From the NCBI GenBank assembly GCA_023265315.1, contig JAHFUA010000009.1:1443-43916 (forward strand): a stretch of DNA of 42,474 nucleotides, in the 5' to 3' direction. Shown here in pieces: positions 1-8,881 of this stretch; position 1 is the first letter of the stretch, and the number at the start of each line of letters is the position of its first letter. The notes beneath the pieces were generated by a model. It was given only the letters and a program-made list of their open reading frames with translations, searched no databases and was not told the origin of the DNA. A program made the position numbers and the translations under genes. The stretch comes from Acidobacteriota bacterium. GTDB taxonomy: Bacteria > Acidobacteriota > Terriglobia > Terriglobales > Acidobacteriaceae.

Positions 1-82
1 AGCGGCAAGATCGGAATCAGCCAAAGATGGAGGTCAGCGCGCATCAGATTATGCAATCACCCAATAGCGGCCTCAAGAATTG

Positions 83-296
83 GTTTCGGAGGGGTGCGGC
101 TTTCAGCCGCGCCGCAACAGGCATTTAGTGTTGTCATCCCGAGTGAAGTGCGAGGGAGCTTCGCGACCGAGCGCGAGCGAGGGATCTCGGTCTTGCTAAA
201 ACTAAAAAACCCAAGATCCCTCGCGGCTGAAGCCGCTCGGGATGACAAACATGGAGACTGCTGTACGGCACGGCTGAAGCCGTGCCCCTCCGAAAT
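83..296. repeat. Nested inverted-repeat element downstream of nuoK
   Basis: The first 365 bases hold no convincing gene. Outer arms at 83-113 and 267-296 are imperfect inverted copies (TTTCGGAGGGG plus a GGCTTTCAGCC-like hairpin against its complement). Inside them a second inverted repeat begins TTGTCATCCCGAG at 131 and ends CTCGGGATGACAA at 249. The inner part belongs to the same family as the elements at 11477, 12618 and 35556. The part from 230 to 296 resembles the repeat at 15098-15171. It may fold in RNA and end nuo transcription, but there is no T-run. Confidence 0.75.
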
Positions 297-365
297 CCAT
301 TTATGAGATAGCTTTGATAACTTCTCGATCACGAGAATACCCACCCTCTCAATCCTGCGCCGCCG

Positions 366-668
366 CTATAGCTTTAGCAGATTCACTCGGTCCACGTTCA
401 GCGTCTCGCGCGTACGGAAGACTGCGATGATGATGGCCAGCCCGACCGCAGCTTCCGCCGCCGCCACCACCATCACGAAAAACACGAACACCTGCCCGTT
501 CAGCGATTTCCATTGCCAGGCGAAGGCCACGAACGCCAGGTTAACCGCATTCAGCATCAACTCGATCGACATGAACAGCGTGATCAGGTTGCGCTTGATC
601 AGGAACCCCACCACGCCCAGCGAGAACAGAATCGCGCTCAGCACCAGATAGTAGGAGATCGGGACCAT
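366..668 (-). CDS. nuoK: NADH-quinone oxidoreductase subunit K
   Basis: A 100-residue membrane subunit of complex I, related to MrpC of Na+/H+ antiporters and part of the proton-pumping arm in the inner membrane. Three hydrophobic segments are visible at roughly residues 3-22, 28-50 and 60-84, with a conserved glutamate in [11 protein letters not shown] in the second, as is usual for NuoK. The length matches the family. Its ATG directly abuts the nuoJ stop, so the two are translationally coupled. It is the last nuo gene in the window. nuoL, nuoM and nuoN would be expected next, but the 365 bases that follow contain only repeats, so they lie further away or elsewhere. Confidence 0.97.
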   Translation of the reverse strand: MVPISYYLVLSAILFSLGVVGFLIKRNLITLFMSIELMLNAVNLAFVAFAWQWKSLNGQVFVFFVMVVAAAEAAVGLAIIIAVFRTRETLNVDRVNLLKL

Positions 669-1217
669 CTATCGCTCCCTCTTCGCCGGTGGCTCCGGAC
701 TGGCCGCTCCAGCCGTGGTCCTGGGAGGGCTGGCCAGCACCACCGCGCCCATGATGGCGATCAGGATCAGCACCGAGGTGACCTCAAACGGCAGCAGGAA
801 ATCCCGGAAAAGGAGTTGCGCGATGGCGGTGGGCGAGCCGACAAAGCCCCCGCCGAGCGCCACCGGTGCAGGACGCGGATTGCGCGCGAGCAGCGTCCAC
901 GCCAGCGATCCAGCCAGCAGCACCACTGCGGGGAATCCCAGGAGCATGGCGACGCGGCTGCCGGGCGTGCGCTCCTCCGCGCCGGCGTTGAGCAGCATGA
1001 TGACGAACACGAACAGCACCATGATGGCGCCGGCGTAAACGATCACCTGGATGGCCGCCAGGAATTCCGCTCCCATCAGCAGGAAGAGCGCAGCCAGCGA
1101 GGCCATCACCACGATCAGCGACAGCGCGCTGTTGATGGGGTGGCGCTGCGCCAGCAGGTTTACTGCCGCGGCCACGGCGATGGTCCCAAAGACGAAGAAT
1201 AGGACGAGCTGAAGCAT
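669..1217 (-). CDS. nuoJ: NADH-quinone oxidoreductase subunit J
   Basis: A 182-residue integral membrane subunit of complex I, part of the proton-translocating arm beside NuoK and NuoA. About five hydrophobic segments are visible (N-terminal FVFGTIAVAAAVNLL, then segments near residues 28-47, 54-77, 90-110 and 137-160), followed by a short hydrophilic proline- and alanine-rich tail typical of many NuoJ proteins. Its start codon abuts the TAA of nuoH with no spacer. In the usual operon order nuoI lies between nuoH and nuoJ, but here the two are contiguous. Confidence 0.95.
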   Translation of the reverse strand: MLQLVLFFVFGTIAVAAAVNLLAQRHPINSALSLIVVMASLAALFLLMGAEFLAAIQVIVYAGAIMVLFVFVIMLLNAGAEERTPGSRVAMLLGFPAVVLLAGSLAWTLLARNPRPAPVALGGGFVGSPTAIAQLLFRDFLLPFEVTSVLILIAIMGAVVLASPPRTTAGAASPEPPAKRER

Positions 1218-2258
1218 TTATTTTTGCAAAGCCACAATCAAGCTGGTAACCAGCACGTTGGCCACGGCGATGGGAAACAGGAACTTCCACCCGAAAGCCA
1301 TCAACTGGTCGTAGCGGAAGCGCGGCAGCGTGCCGCGGATCCATATGTAAAGAAAAATAAAACCAAAGACCTTCAGCGCGAACCAGAAGACGGGCAGGAT
1401 GGCTTGCAGCCACCAGGGCCCGCCGAGCGGTCCGTGCCAGCCGCCCAGGAACAGCAGCGTAGCGATCGACGCCGCCGTGATCATGTTGGCGTACTCCGCC
1501 ATGAAGAACATGGCGAACTTCATCGAGCTGTACTCAGTGTGGTAGCCGGCGACCAGTTCGGTCTCAGCCTCGGGCAGGTCGAAGGGCACGCGGTTGGTCT
1601 CGGCGAACGCAGCCGCCAGGTACACAAAGAAGGCGACGATCTGTCCGCGGAAGATGTTCCAACGTGGAATGAAGCCGGCCATGTGACCGCCCTGCATGTC
1701 CACGATCTCGCGCAGGTTCAGGCTGCCGGACATGATCAGCACCCCGACCAGCGACACCCCCAGTGCGATCTCGTAGCTCACCATCTGCGCGCTGGCGCGC
1801 AGGCTGCCCAGCAGCGAGTACTTGCTGTTCGACGACCATCCCGCGAGCGCCACGCCGTACACGCTCAGCGAGGTGATGCCGAGGATGATGAGCAGGCCGA
1901 TGTTGACGTCGGTGATCTCGAGCGGCGTGCGCACGCCCCGGACCGTCACCCAGTTGCCGATGGGCACCAGCGAGATCGAAGTCAGCGCCAGCACCAGCGA
2001 CAGGATGGGCGCGGCGATGTAGAGCGGCTTGTAAACGTACGGCGGTGTGAGGTCTTCCTTGAAGATGAACTTCGCCCCGTCCGCCAGCGGTTGCAGCAGC
2101 CCGAAGGGTCCGACGCGCTGCGGCCCCCAGCGATTCTGGATTCGTCCCACCAGCTTGCGCTCCAGCCACACCGTGTAAGCCACGGCGGTGAGCAGCACCG
2201 CCAGCGCGATCACGATCTTGATCACGGAAACTATGACGAAGGTGGTGATGCTCAGCAT
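1218..2258 (-). CDS. nuoH: NADH-quinone oxidoreductase subunit H
   Basis: NuoH is the membrane subunit that forms the heel of complex I and much of the quinone chamber, connecting the peripheral arm to the proton pumps. The protein has about eight hydrophobic helices and family hallmarks such as [19 protein letters not shown] near the N-terminus, [16 protein letters not shown] in the central quinone-cavity loop, and a C-terminal [13 protein letters not shown] segment. I chose the ATG at 2258 (MLSITTF, 346 residues). The reading frame stays open to an ATG at 2285, but that codon lies inside a perfect 28-bp palindrome that is more likely intergenic. A weak AAGAGAAG precedes the chosen start. 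Confidence 0.95.
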   Translation of the reverse strand: MLSITTFVIVSVIKIVIALAVLLTAVAYTVWLERKLVGRIQNRWGPQRVGPFGLLQPLADGAKFIFKEDLTPPYVYKPLYIAAPILSLVLALTSISLVPIGNWVTVRGVRTPLEITDVNIGLLIILGITSLSVYGVALAGWSSNSKYSLLGSLRASAQMVSYEIALGVSLVGVLIMSGSLNLREIVDMQGGHMAGFIPRWNIFRGQIVAFFVYLAAAFAETNRVPFDLPEAETELVAGYHTEYSSMKFAMFFMAEYANMITAASIATLLFLGGWHGPLGGPWWLQAILPVFWFALKVFGFIFLYIWIRGTLPRFRYDQLMAFGWKFLFPIAVANVLVTSLIVALQK

Positions 2259-2270
2259 CTTCTCTTCAAC

Positions 2271-2298
2271 GTAGAGACGCAGCATGCTGCGTCTCTAC
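2271..2298. repeat. Perfect 28-bp palindrome between nuoG and nuoH
   Basis: The half-site is GTAGAGACGCAGCA followed immediately by its exact reverse complement, so the 28 bases read the same on both strands. It fills half of the 57-base gap between the nuoG stop and the nuoH start. As RNA it would form a 14-bp stem with no room for a loop at full pairing, so in practice a 12-bp stem with a small loop. Similar GTAGAGACGC palindromes are dispersed repeats in other bacterial groups, from general recollection. It could act as a processing or stability element inside the operon transcript. Confidence 0.9.
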
Positions 2299-2315
2299 AC
2301 GGTGGCGTCCGCAGC

Positions 2316-4682
2316 TTAGTCCGCCGCTATTTCCTTTTCTTTCTCGTTGGGCAAACGGAGCCGGGCTTCGATGACTCGGTTGAGCACGTCGGAATAACGG
2401 CCCAGCGTGCCCGAGGTGAACAGGTTCTCGTGGGACGGCAGAATGAAGCGGTCTGCCTCCGTCTTGCCGGGCGCCCGGCCAGCGGTGGCGGTGTGGACGT
2501 CGTTGCCGGAGAGCAGCTCGAGCTGGCCCACGTTATACCCCGGCACCACGCGCTGGATTTCCTTCAGCACTGCGAATGGGTTGAACGGGCTGACCCGCGG
2601 CTCGTAGCCCTGGCGCCGGTTCCAGATCGCCTGCTGGTCCACCTCACCCGACTGCACGCCGCGCGACTCGCCGAAGTCGGCGCGCATTCCGCTCGGGTCC
2701 AGGGGCGCCAACTGCTGAATATCGAAGCCCATCAGCTCGGCGATGCGCACGATGATCTCCAGGTCAGGCTTCACGCCCTCGCAATCGCCGGCCTTGCGCA
2801 GCAGTTGCAGGTCGCCGCAGGTATTGGTGAAGCTGCCGGATTTTTCGTACGCGCAAGCCGCCGGCAGCACGACCTCGGCAAGGTCGGCCGTCTCGGTGAG
2901 AAAGAGGTCCTCGACCACGACGAAGGTCTCTGCCAGCGCGAATGGGTCAATGGCGTAGCGCGCGACCGGGTTCGATCCCACCACGTACAGCGTCCGCAGC
3001 TTGCGCTCCTTGCCTGCGGCCACCATCGCTTCCAGGTCCATGCCAGGCTGTTGCGGCACCGACTTCCACGGTTCGCCGAAGCGCGCCGCCTCGCTCAGCG
3101 GCAGGTATCCCGGCAGCAGGTCGGGATAAAGGCCCATGTCGGCGGCGCCGCGCGAATTGGCGTGATCCCCCAGACAGATGTACTTCGCGCCTCGTGCAGC
3201 GGCCCGCACCAGCGCCGCCAACTCCTGCCCCCGCAGCTCCGAGCCGAAGATAACAACCAGGTTCTGCTCGCCTTGCAGCTTCTCGCGGAAGCCCGCCAGT
3301 TTCTCGCGGGTTGTCTTGCTCGTCAGCAACGCGTCGGCGGCGGAATCGTCGCCGGCAAGAAATGCCGCGGCCTTGTCCTCTGCCCCTTCGGGGATTTGCA
3401 GGAACTCCTTCGCCTGGCGCGTCAGCTTGATGGGCCATGAGTTCACGACGTACAGGCGCGCGCCGTGCAGCCGGACGTTTGTCCGTATCTGCCAGGCCAG
3501 CAGCGGATGCTGGTAGGTCGGGTCATTGCCGATCAGCAGCACCGCCGGCGCGGAAAGGACGTCGCGCATGCTGGCCGTGGCATGGGCGCGTCCGGAAAGC
3601 GCGTTCACGAATGCCGGGAAATCGGCGGTGCGGTGGTGGTCGATGTTGTTGGTGCGCAACACCAGGCGCGCGAACTTCTGCAGGAGATAATTTTCTTCGT
3701 TGGTGGTGCGGCTGGAGCCGATCACGCCCATGGAGGCGCCACCGTCGGTGTCGCGGGCCTCGCGGAAGCGCAGCGCCACCAGCTCCAGCGCCTCTTCCCA
3801 CGATGCCGGTGTGAGCGTGCCGTTCTTGCGCACCAGCGGCTGCTTCAGGCGGTCGGGGTGCTCGATGAAGTCGAACGCGTACCGTCCCTTGATGCAGAGG
3901 AAATCGCCGTTGATGCCGCTCTTGTCGCGGTTATCGCCGCGGACGATCTGGTTGCCGCTGCCCTGGCGGCGCACCCCGAGCGTGGTCTTGCAGCCGTCGG
4001 CGCAGTGCAGGCACACGGTCGAGACGTGATTCATCTCCCAGGGACGCGTCTTGTAGCGGTACGCCCCCGAGGTCAGCGCACCCACCGGGCAGATGTCGAT
4101 GCACATCCCGCACTCTTCGCACTCCAGGTGGTCGTCCTGGTTGGGCGCGATCAGCGAGAGCGCGCCACGGTTCTGGATGCCCAGCGCCCACACATCCATG
4201 CCTTCGCCGCAGACGCGCACGCAGCGATAGCACAGGATGCACCTCGGGCGGTCGAAGAACACCACCGGCGACCACTGCTCCTCGTCCTTGTGGTTCTTGA
4301 AGTCGATGAGCTTGGACTCGGAGGCGCCGTAGCTGAACGTCATGTCCTGCAGCTCGCATTCGCCGCCGGCGTCGCACACCGGGCAATCCAGCGGATGGTT
4401 CTGCAGCACGAACTCCAGCATGGCCTTGCGCGCCTGGTGCACGGTGTCGCTCGCGGTGGTGACCGCCATGCCTTCCTGGATGACCGTGGTGCACGCCGTC
4501 TGCAGCTTCGGCATTTTGGCGATCTCCACCAGGCACATGCGGCACGCACCCTGCAGCGAGAGCCCGGGGTAATAGCAGAATGATGGCACCTCGATGCCGA
4601 CGCTCTTGCAGGCCTCGATCAGCAGCGTGCCCGCGGGCGCCGTCAGCTTCCTGCCATCGACCGTGATGTTGACGTCAGCCAT
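2316..4682 (-). CDS. nuoG: NADH-quinone oxidoreductase subunit G
   Basis: NuoG (788 residues) is the largest peripheral-arm subunit of complex I and carries electrons from NuoF/NuoE towards the quinone site. The N-terminal ferredoxin fold has the 2Fe-2S cysteines C36, C47, C50 and C64. Next comes the His/Cys 4Fe-4S motif around residues 96-109 (HPLDCPVCDAGGEC). An 8Fe ferredoxin-like pair follows (CILCYRCVRVC and CEECGMCIDICPVGAL). A molybdopterin-oxidoreductase-like domain with CLHCADGC makes up the rest. The length is within the bacterial range. It starts 3 bases after the nuoF stop, indicating one transcript. The C-terminal 60 residues are poorly conserved in general. Confidence 0.97.
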   Translation of the reverse strand: MADVNITVDGRKLTAPAGTLLIEACKSVGIEVPSFCYYPGLSLQGACRMCLVEIAKMPKLQTACTTVIQEGMAVTTASDTVHQARKAMLEFVLQNHPLDCPVCDAGGECELQDMTFSYGASESKLIDFKNHKDEEQWSPVVFFDRPRCILCYRCVRVCGEGMDVWALGIQNRGALSLIAPNQDDHLECEECGMCIDICPVGALTSGAYRYKTRPWEMNHVSTVCLHCADGCKTTLGVRRQGSGNQIVRGDNRDKSGINGDFLCIKGRYAFDFIEHPDRLKQPLVRKNGTLTPASWEEALELVALRFREARDTDGGASMGVIGSSRTTNEENYLLQKFARLVLRTNNIDHHRTADFPAFVNALSGRAHATASMRDVLSAPAVLLIGNDPTYQHPLLAWQIRTNVRLHGARLYVVNSWPIKLTRQAKEFLQIPEGAEDKAAAFLAGDDSAADALLTSKTTREKLAGFREKLQGEQNLVVIFGSELRGQELAALVRAAARGAKYICLGDHANSRGAADMGLYPDLLPGYLPLSEAARFGEPWKSVPQQPGMDLEAMVAAGKERKLRTLYVVGSNPVARYAIDPFALAETFVVVEDLFLTETADLAEVVLPAACAYEKSGSFTNTCGDLQLLRKAGDCEGVKPDLEIIVRIAELMGFDIQQLAPLDPSGMRADFGESRGVQSGEVDQQAIWNRRQGYEPRVSPFNPFAVLKEIQRVVPGYNVGQLELLSGNDVHTATAGRAPGKTEADRFILPSHENLFTSGTLGRYSDVLNRVIEARLRLPNEKEKEIAAD

Positions 4683-4685
4683 AAA

Positions 4686-6044
<1,359 letters not shown>

Positions 6045-6050
6045 TGCAAG

Positions 6051-6094
6051 TGAGTCATTGAGCCATTGAAAAAGAATGACCCGATCACCCGATT
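6051..6094. repeat. 8-nt-period repeat filling the nuoE-nuoF gap
   Basis: On the plus strand TGAGTCAT is followed by TGAGCCAT and TGAAAAAG, then ACCCGATC by ACCCGATT. The gap between the nuoE stop (6096-6098) and the nuoF start (6044) therefore consists almost entirely of degenerate octamers. It is the 8-base counterpart of the 7-base arrays seen elsewhere in the window. No Shine-Dalgarno sequence is recognisable for nuoF. Confidence 0.6.
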
Positions 6095-6095
6095 C

Positions 6096-6578
6096 CTACT
6101 GTGTTTCCTTCTTCCTCAAACTCTCCAGCACCTCATCCACCTTCTCGGTGGTGAGATTCTCATGGTACGTGTAGTTGACCTGCATCGCGGGAGCCCAGCA
6201 GCAGGCGCCGATGCACTCGACCTCTTCCAGGTGGAATAGGCCGTCGGGCGTGTCCTGCTTGTGGCCGATGCCGAGGCGCTGCCGGATGTGGTCAAAAACC
6301 TTCTCCGCCCCGCGCAGCATGCAACTAATGTTGGTGCAGACCTGTATGTTGTATTTCCCGATCGGCTTGGTGTGTAGCATGGAGTAGTAGCTGACCACGT
6401 TGCGCACTTCCAGGTCGGTCAGGTCCAGGCGCGCGGCGATCTCGTGCACCACCTCGTCGCTCACGTGCCCGACTTCATCCTGCGCATAGAGCAGCATGGG
6501 CACCAGCGCCGAGCGCTTGATGGGATAGTGCGTCTGGAGCTCGGCGAAACGCTTTTCGAGTTGGTCGGAGAATTGCAT
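6096..6578 (-). CDS. nuoE: NADH-quinone oxidoreductase subunit E
   Basis: NuoE (160 residues from the chosen start) is a thioredoxin-like 2Fe-2S protein that pairs with NuoF in the NADH-dehydrogenase module. The cluster ligands appear as CTNISC and, about 40 residues later, CIGACC, the normal spacing. An N-terminal helical region (SALVPMLLYAQDEVG, then VSYYSMLHTKP) is typical. The frame is open to an ATG at 6635, but the extra 19 residues would be translated from the heptamer repeat, so I take the ATG at 6578 (MQFSDQLEKRF). No ribosome-binding site is visible: the repeat runs to within three bases of the start. Confidence 0.95.
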   Translation of the reverse strand: MQFSDQLEKRFAELQTHYPIKRSALVPMLLYAQDEVGHVSDEVVHEIAARLDLTDLEVRNVVSYYSMLHTKPIGKYNIQVCTNISCMLRGAEKVFDHIRQRLGIGHKQDTPDGLFHLEEVECIGACCWAPAMQVNYTYHENLTTEKVDEVLESLRKKETQ

Positions 6579-6581
6579 GCG

Positions 6582-6660
6582 ATTTGTGATTTGCGATTTC
6601 TGATTTGTGATCGCCGCACTGCAGTCAACAATCACAAATCACAAATCAGAAATCACAAAT
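6582..6660. repeat. Facing heptamer arrays between nuoD and nuoE
   Basis: Four GATTTGT-like heptamers occupy 6581-6611, and four AATCACA-like heptamers, their reverse complement, occupy 6631-6660. Aligned as a hairpin, the 30-base arms pair at 27 of 30 positions around a 19-base loop. Together they fill the whole 84-base gap between the nuoD stop and the nuoE start. The AT-rich unit contrasts sharply with the GC-rich genes on either side. Confidence 0.9.
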
Positions 6661-6662
6661 TC

Positions 6663-7871
6663 CTACCGATCCACTTCTCCCAGCACGATGTCAATGCTCC
6701 CAATGGCCGCCACCACGTCCGCAATCAACCGTCCTTTGCACATGGTTTCGAGCGCCTGCAGGTTGGCGAAAGACGGCGCGCGGACGTGCACGCGATAGGG
6801 CTTCGGGCTCCCGTCCGAGACCACGTAATACCCCATCTCGCCGCGCGGCGATTCCACCGCCTGATAGACCTCTCCCGCCGGCACCGGGAATCCCTCGGTC
6901 ACGATCTTGAAGTGATAAATGAGGGCTTCCATCTGCGTCTTCATCTTCTCGCGGTCGGGCAGGACGATCTTGGGCGCGTCTGCCTTGATCGGCCCCTCGG
7001 GCACGCCTTCCAGCGTCTGGCGCACGATCTCGTTGGACTCGCGCAGCTCCTCGACGCGCACGATGTAGCGCGCGAACACGTCGCCGTCGTGCGAGATGGG
7101 CACCTTGAACTGGAATTTCTCGTAACCGGTGTAGGGCATGTCGCGGCGCAGATCGATATCGACTCCGCTGGCGCGCAGCGTGGGCCCGGTGGCACCGAGG
7201 GCGATAGCGTCTTCGGGCGCCAGGTACGCCACGCCTTTCGTGCGTCTCAGCCAGATGGGGTTCGCGGTGAGCAGGTTTTCGTACTCGTCCACCCGGGAAG
7301 GGAAGCGGTTGACGAATTTCCTGACCGTATCGAACATGCCCAGCGGCGGCTCCAGCGCCAGCCCGCCGATGCGGAAGTACGAGGTCATCATGCGCTGGCC
7401 GCTGACCATCTCGAAGATGCGCAGTGTGTCTTCGCGTTCGCGGAAGCAGTAGAGGAACACCGACATGGCGCCGATATCGAGGGCGTGCGTGCCCAGCCAG
7501 ACCAGGTGAGAGTTGATGCGCGTCAGTTCGTTCAGCATCACCCGCAGCCACTGCGCCCGGGGCGGGATCTCCAGGCCCAGCAGCCTTTCCACCGCCAGCA
7601 CGTAGCACAGGTTGTTGGTCAGCGGGCAGAGATAGTCGATGCGGTCGGTGAGCGGCACCGCCTGCTGATAGAACTTGGCTTCGCAGGTCTTCTCGATTCC
7701 GGTGTGCAGGAAGCCGATGTCGGGCATCAAGCGCACCACGGTTTCGCCGTCGATCTCCAGCAGCAGGCGCAGCACGCCGTGGGTGGAGGGATGCTGCGGA
7801 CCCATGTTCAGGGTCATGGTGCTGGGGCCGGTGGCCTCCAGCGTCGGCGAGGGGGTGAACATCTGCGGCAT
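6663..7871 (-). CDS. nuoD: NADH-quinone oxidoreductase subunit D
   Basis: NuoD (402 residues), the 49-kDa subunit, lines the quinone-binding pocket of complex I and derives from the large subunit of NiFe hydrogenases. Hallmarks are the N-terminal LNMGPQHPSTHGVLR, with the quinone-contacting histidine, and GFLHTGIEK, NRINSHL-like TRINSHLVWLG, and the C-terminal segment ending DIVLGEVDR. The start ATG at 7871 shares one base with the nuoC stop (TGATG), a sign of translational coupling. The frame is open a further 114 codons upstream, but that stretch is antisense-like shadow of nuoC. Confidence 0.97.
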   Translation of the reverse strand: MPQMFTPSPTLEATGPSTMTLNMGPQHPSTHGVLRLLLEIDGETVVRLMPDIGFLHTGIEKTCEAKFYQQAVPLTDRIDYLCPLTNNLCYVLAVERLLGLEIPPRAQWLRVMLNELTRINSHLVWLGTHALDIGAMSVFLYCFREREDTLRIFEMVSGQRMMTSYFRIGGLALEPPLGMFDTVRKFVNRFPSRVDEYENLLTANPIWLRRTKGVAYLAPEDAIALGATGPTLRASGVDIDLRRDMPYTGYEKFQFKVPISHDGDVFARYIVRVEELRESNEIVRQTLEGVPEGPIKADAPKIVLPDREKMKTQMEALIYHFKIVTEGFPVPAGEVYQAVESPRGEMGYYVVSDGSPKPYRVHVRAPSFANLQALETMCKGRLIADVVAAIGSIDIVLGEVDR

Positions 7872-8368
7872 CAGCGATAGCCCTCGACGGGATAGTCCTT
7901 GCGCAGGGGATGCCCCTCCCAGTCTTCCGGCATCATGATGCGCCGCAGGTTGGGATGGCCCGAGAAGCGCACTCCGAACAGGTCGTAAATCTCGCGCTCG
8001 AAGAAGTTCGCCGAGGGCCACACCGAGGTGATGGATTCGAGGCTGGGATCGTCTCCGGCAAGCCTGACCTTCAGCCGCAGCCGCTGCTGCCGGGGGACCG
8101 AAAGCAGGTGGTAGACCACCTCGAAGCGCGGCTCGTTCGGATACCAGTCCACGCAGGTGATGTCGCAGAGGAAGTTGAACTGAAGCTTGCCATCGTCGCG
8201 CAGGATGGCGCAAGCTTCGCGGATCGCCGGCCGCTTCACCACGATGGTGAGCTCATCGCGGTCGAGCTTGGCGGCCTCGACCGCGTCCGGGTTCCAGGCC
8301 AGCAGCCGCGCCAGCGCCGGGCGCTCTTTCAGTTGGTCGAGGTCGGTGATGGCGGGCGCGAGCGGCAT
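7871..8368 (-). CDS. nuoC: NADH-quinone oxidoreductase subunit C
   Basis: NuoC (165 residues), the 30-kDa subunit, packs against NuoD in the peripheral arm. The conserved ERE(I/V)YDLFG motif is present as FEREIYDLFGVRFSGHPNLRR, followed by MPEDWEGHPLRKDYP, the family signature. The N-terminus (residues 1-70) is variable, as usual. Only 4 bases separate its start from the nuoA stop, so nuoB, which normally sits between nuoA and nuoC, is missing. Its stop overlaps the nuoD start. Confidence 0.97.
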   Translation of the reverse strand: MPLAPAITDLDQLKERPALARLLAWNPDAVEAAKLDRDELTIVVKRPAIREACAILRDDGKLQFNFLCDITCVDWYPNEPRFEVVYHLLSVPRQQRLRLKVRLAGDDPSLESITSVWPSANFFEREIYDLFGVRFSGHPNLRRIMMPEDWEGHPLRKDYPVEGYR

Positions 8369-8372
8369 GGAG

Positions 8373-8762
8373 CTACAACCCGCTCCCTTCCGGTTTGTTC
8401 CAGTCCAGCACGCCCTTTTTCCAGAGGTAGTAGAACCCGGTGAGAAGGACGAGGATGTACACCAGCATCTCGAAGAAGCCGAAGAGCTTGAGCTCGCGGA
8501 AGATCACCGCCCAGGGGTAGAGGAACACAGCTTCCACGTCGAACAGGATGAAGAGCATGGCCACCAGATAGAACTTGACCGAGAACCGCTGGCGGGCGTC
8601 GCCCACCGGGGTAATGCCGCATTCGTAGGGCTGGAGCTTGACCCGGGAAGGCCGGTGCTTGCCCACCAAAGTCGAAAGGATCACAATCGCGCCCGCCAGC
8701 GCCAGCGCAAACAGCACATGGATCAAGATCGGGAGGTAGCGGGCGAAGTAGTTGTCCGGCAT
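8373..8762 (-). CDS. nuoA: NADH-quinone oxidoreductase subunit A
   Basis: NuoA (129 residues) is a three-helix membrane subunit at the junction of the two arms of complex I. Hydrophobic segments are visible near residues 9-33, 65-87 and 94-115. The cytoplasmic loop carries the signature YECGI with its conserved cysteine, followed by RFSVKFYLVAMLFILFDVEAVFLYPW, including the conserved acidic pair. It is the first gene of the operon, about 45 bases downstream of the predicted start of transcription. Just before the ATG the transcript reads CCTCCTT, the opposite of a Shine-Dalgarno sequence, so how initiation works here is unclear. Confidence 0.96.
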   Translation of the reverse strand: MPDNYFARYLPILIHVLFALALAGAIVILSTLVGKHRPSRVKLQPYECGITPVGDARQRFSVKFYLVAMLFILFDVEAVFLYPWAVIFRELKLFGFFEMLVYILVLLTGFYYLWKKGVLDWNKPEGSGL

Positions 8763-8813
8763 AATAAGGAGGCGCTAGATAGCCAGCGACAACGACAAGT
8801 TGCCAAACCATTG

Positions 8814-8842
8814 AATATAAGTTCCGCTCTCACCACTGTCAA
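8814..8842 (-). promoter_or_regulatory. Sigma70-type promoter of the nuo operon
   Basis: On the minus strand a perfect TTGACA (8842-8837) is followed after 17 bases by TATATT (8819-8814). This is close to the consensus with ideal spacing. Transcription would start near 8807, giving a leader of about 45 bases before nuoA. The promoter sits in the 119-base gap shared with the divergent gene at 8882. Confidence 0.8.
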
Positions 8843-8881
8843 CTGCGCAGGGCCCTCAGCAGGAGTCCACGCTGCGCCGCC

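Noticed and set aside
94-344. Short frames on both strands near the left edge
   Set aside because: They lie wholly inside the nested inverted repeat, where both strands stay open by virtue of the repeat, and have no ribosome-binding site.
1224-3440. A 738-codon open frame on the plus strand across nuoH and nuoG
   Set aside because: It is antisense to two conserved complex I genes, its translation is rich in His, Gln, Arg and Ala with no domain, and it is explained by high GC at third codon positions. Similar long antisense frames over nuoD, ribBA, the GT39 gene and GT21 were dropped for the same reason.
6582-6660. CRISPR-like array
   Set aside because: The repeats are only 7 bases long, contiguous and without spacers, and no cas gene is present in the window.
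8766-8772. AAGGAGG on the plus strand as a ribosome-binding site
   Set aside because: No ATG, GTG or TTG with an open frame follows at a suitable distance; the divergent gene starts more than 100 bases on.
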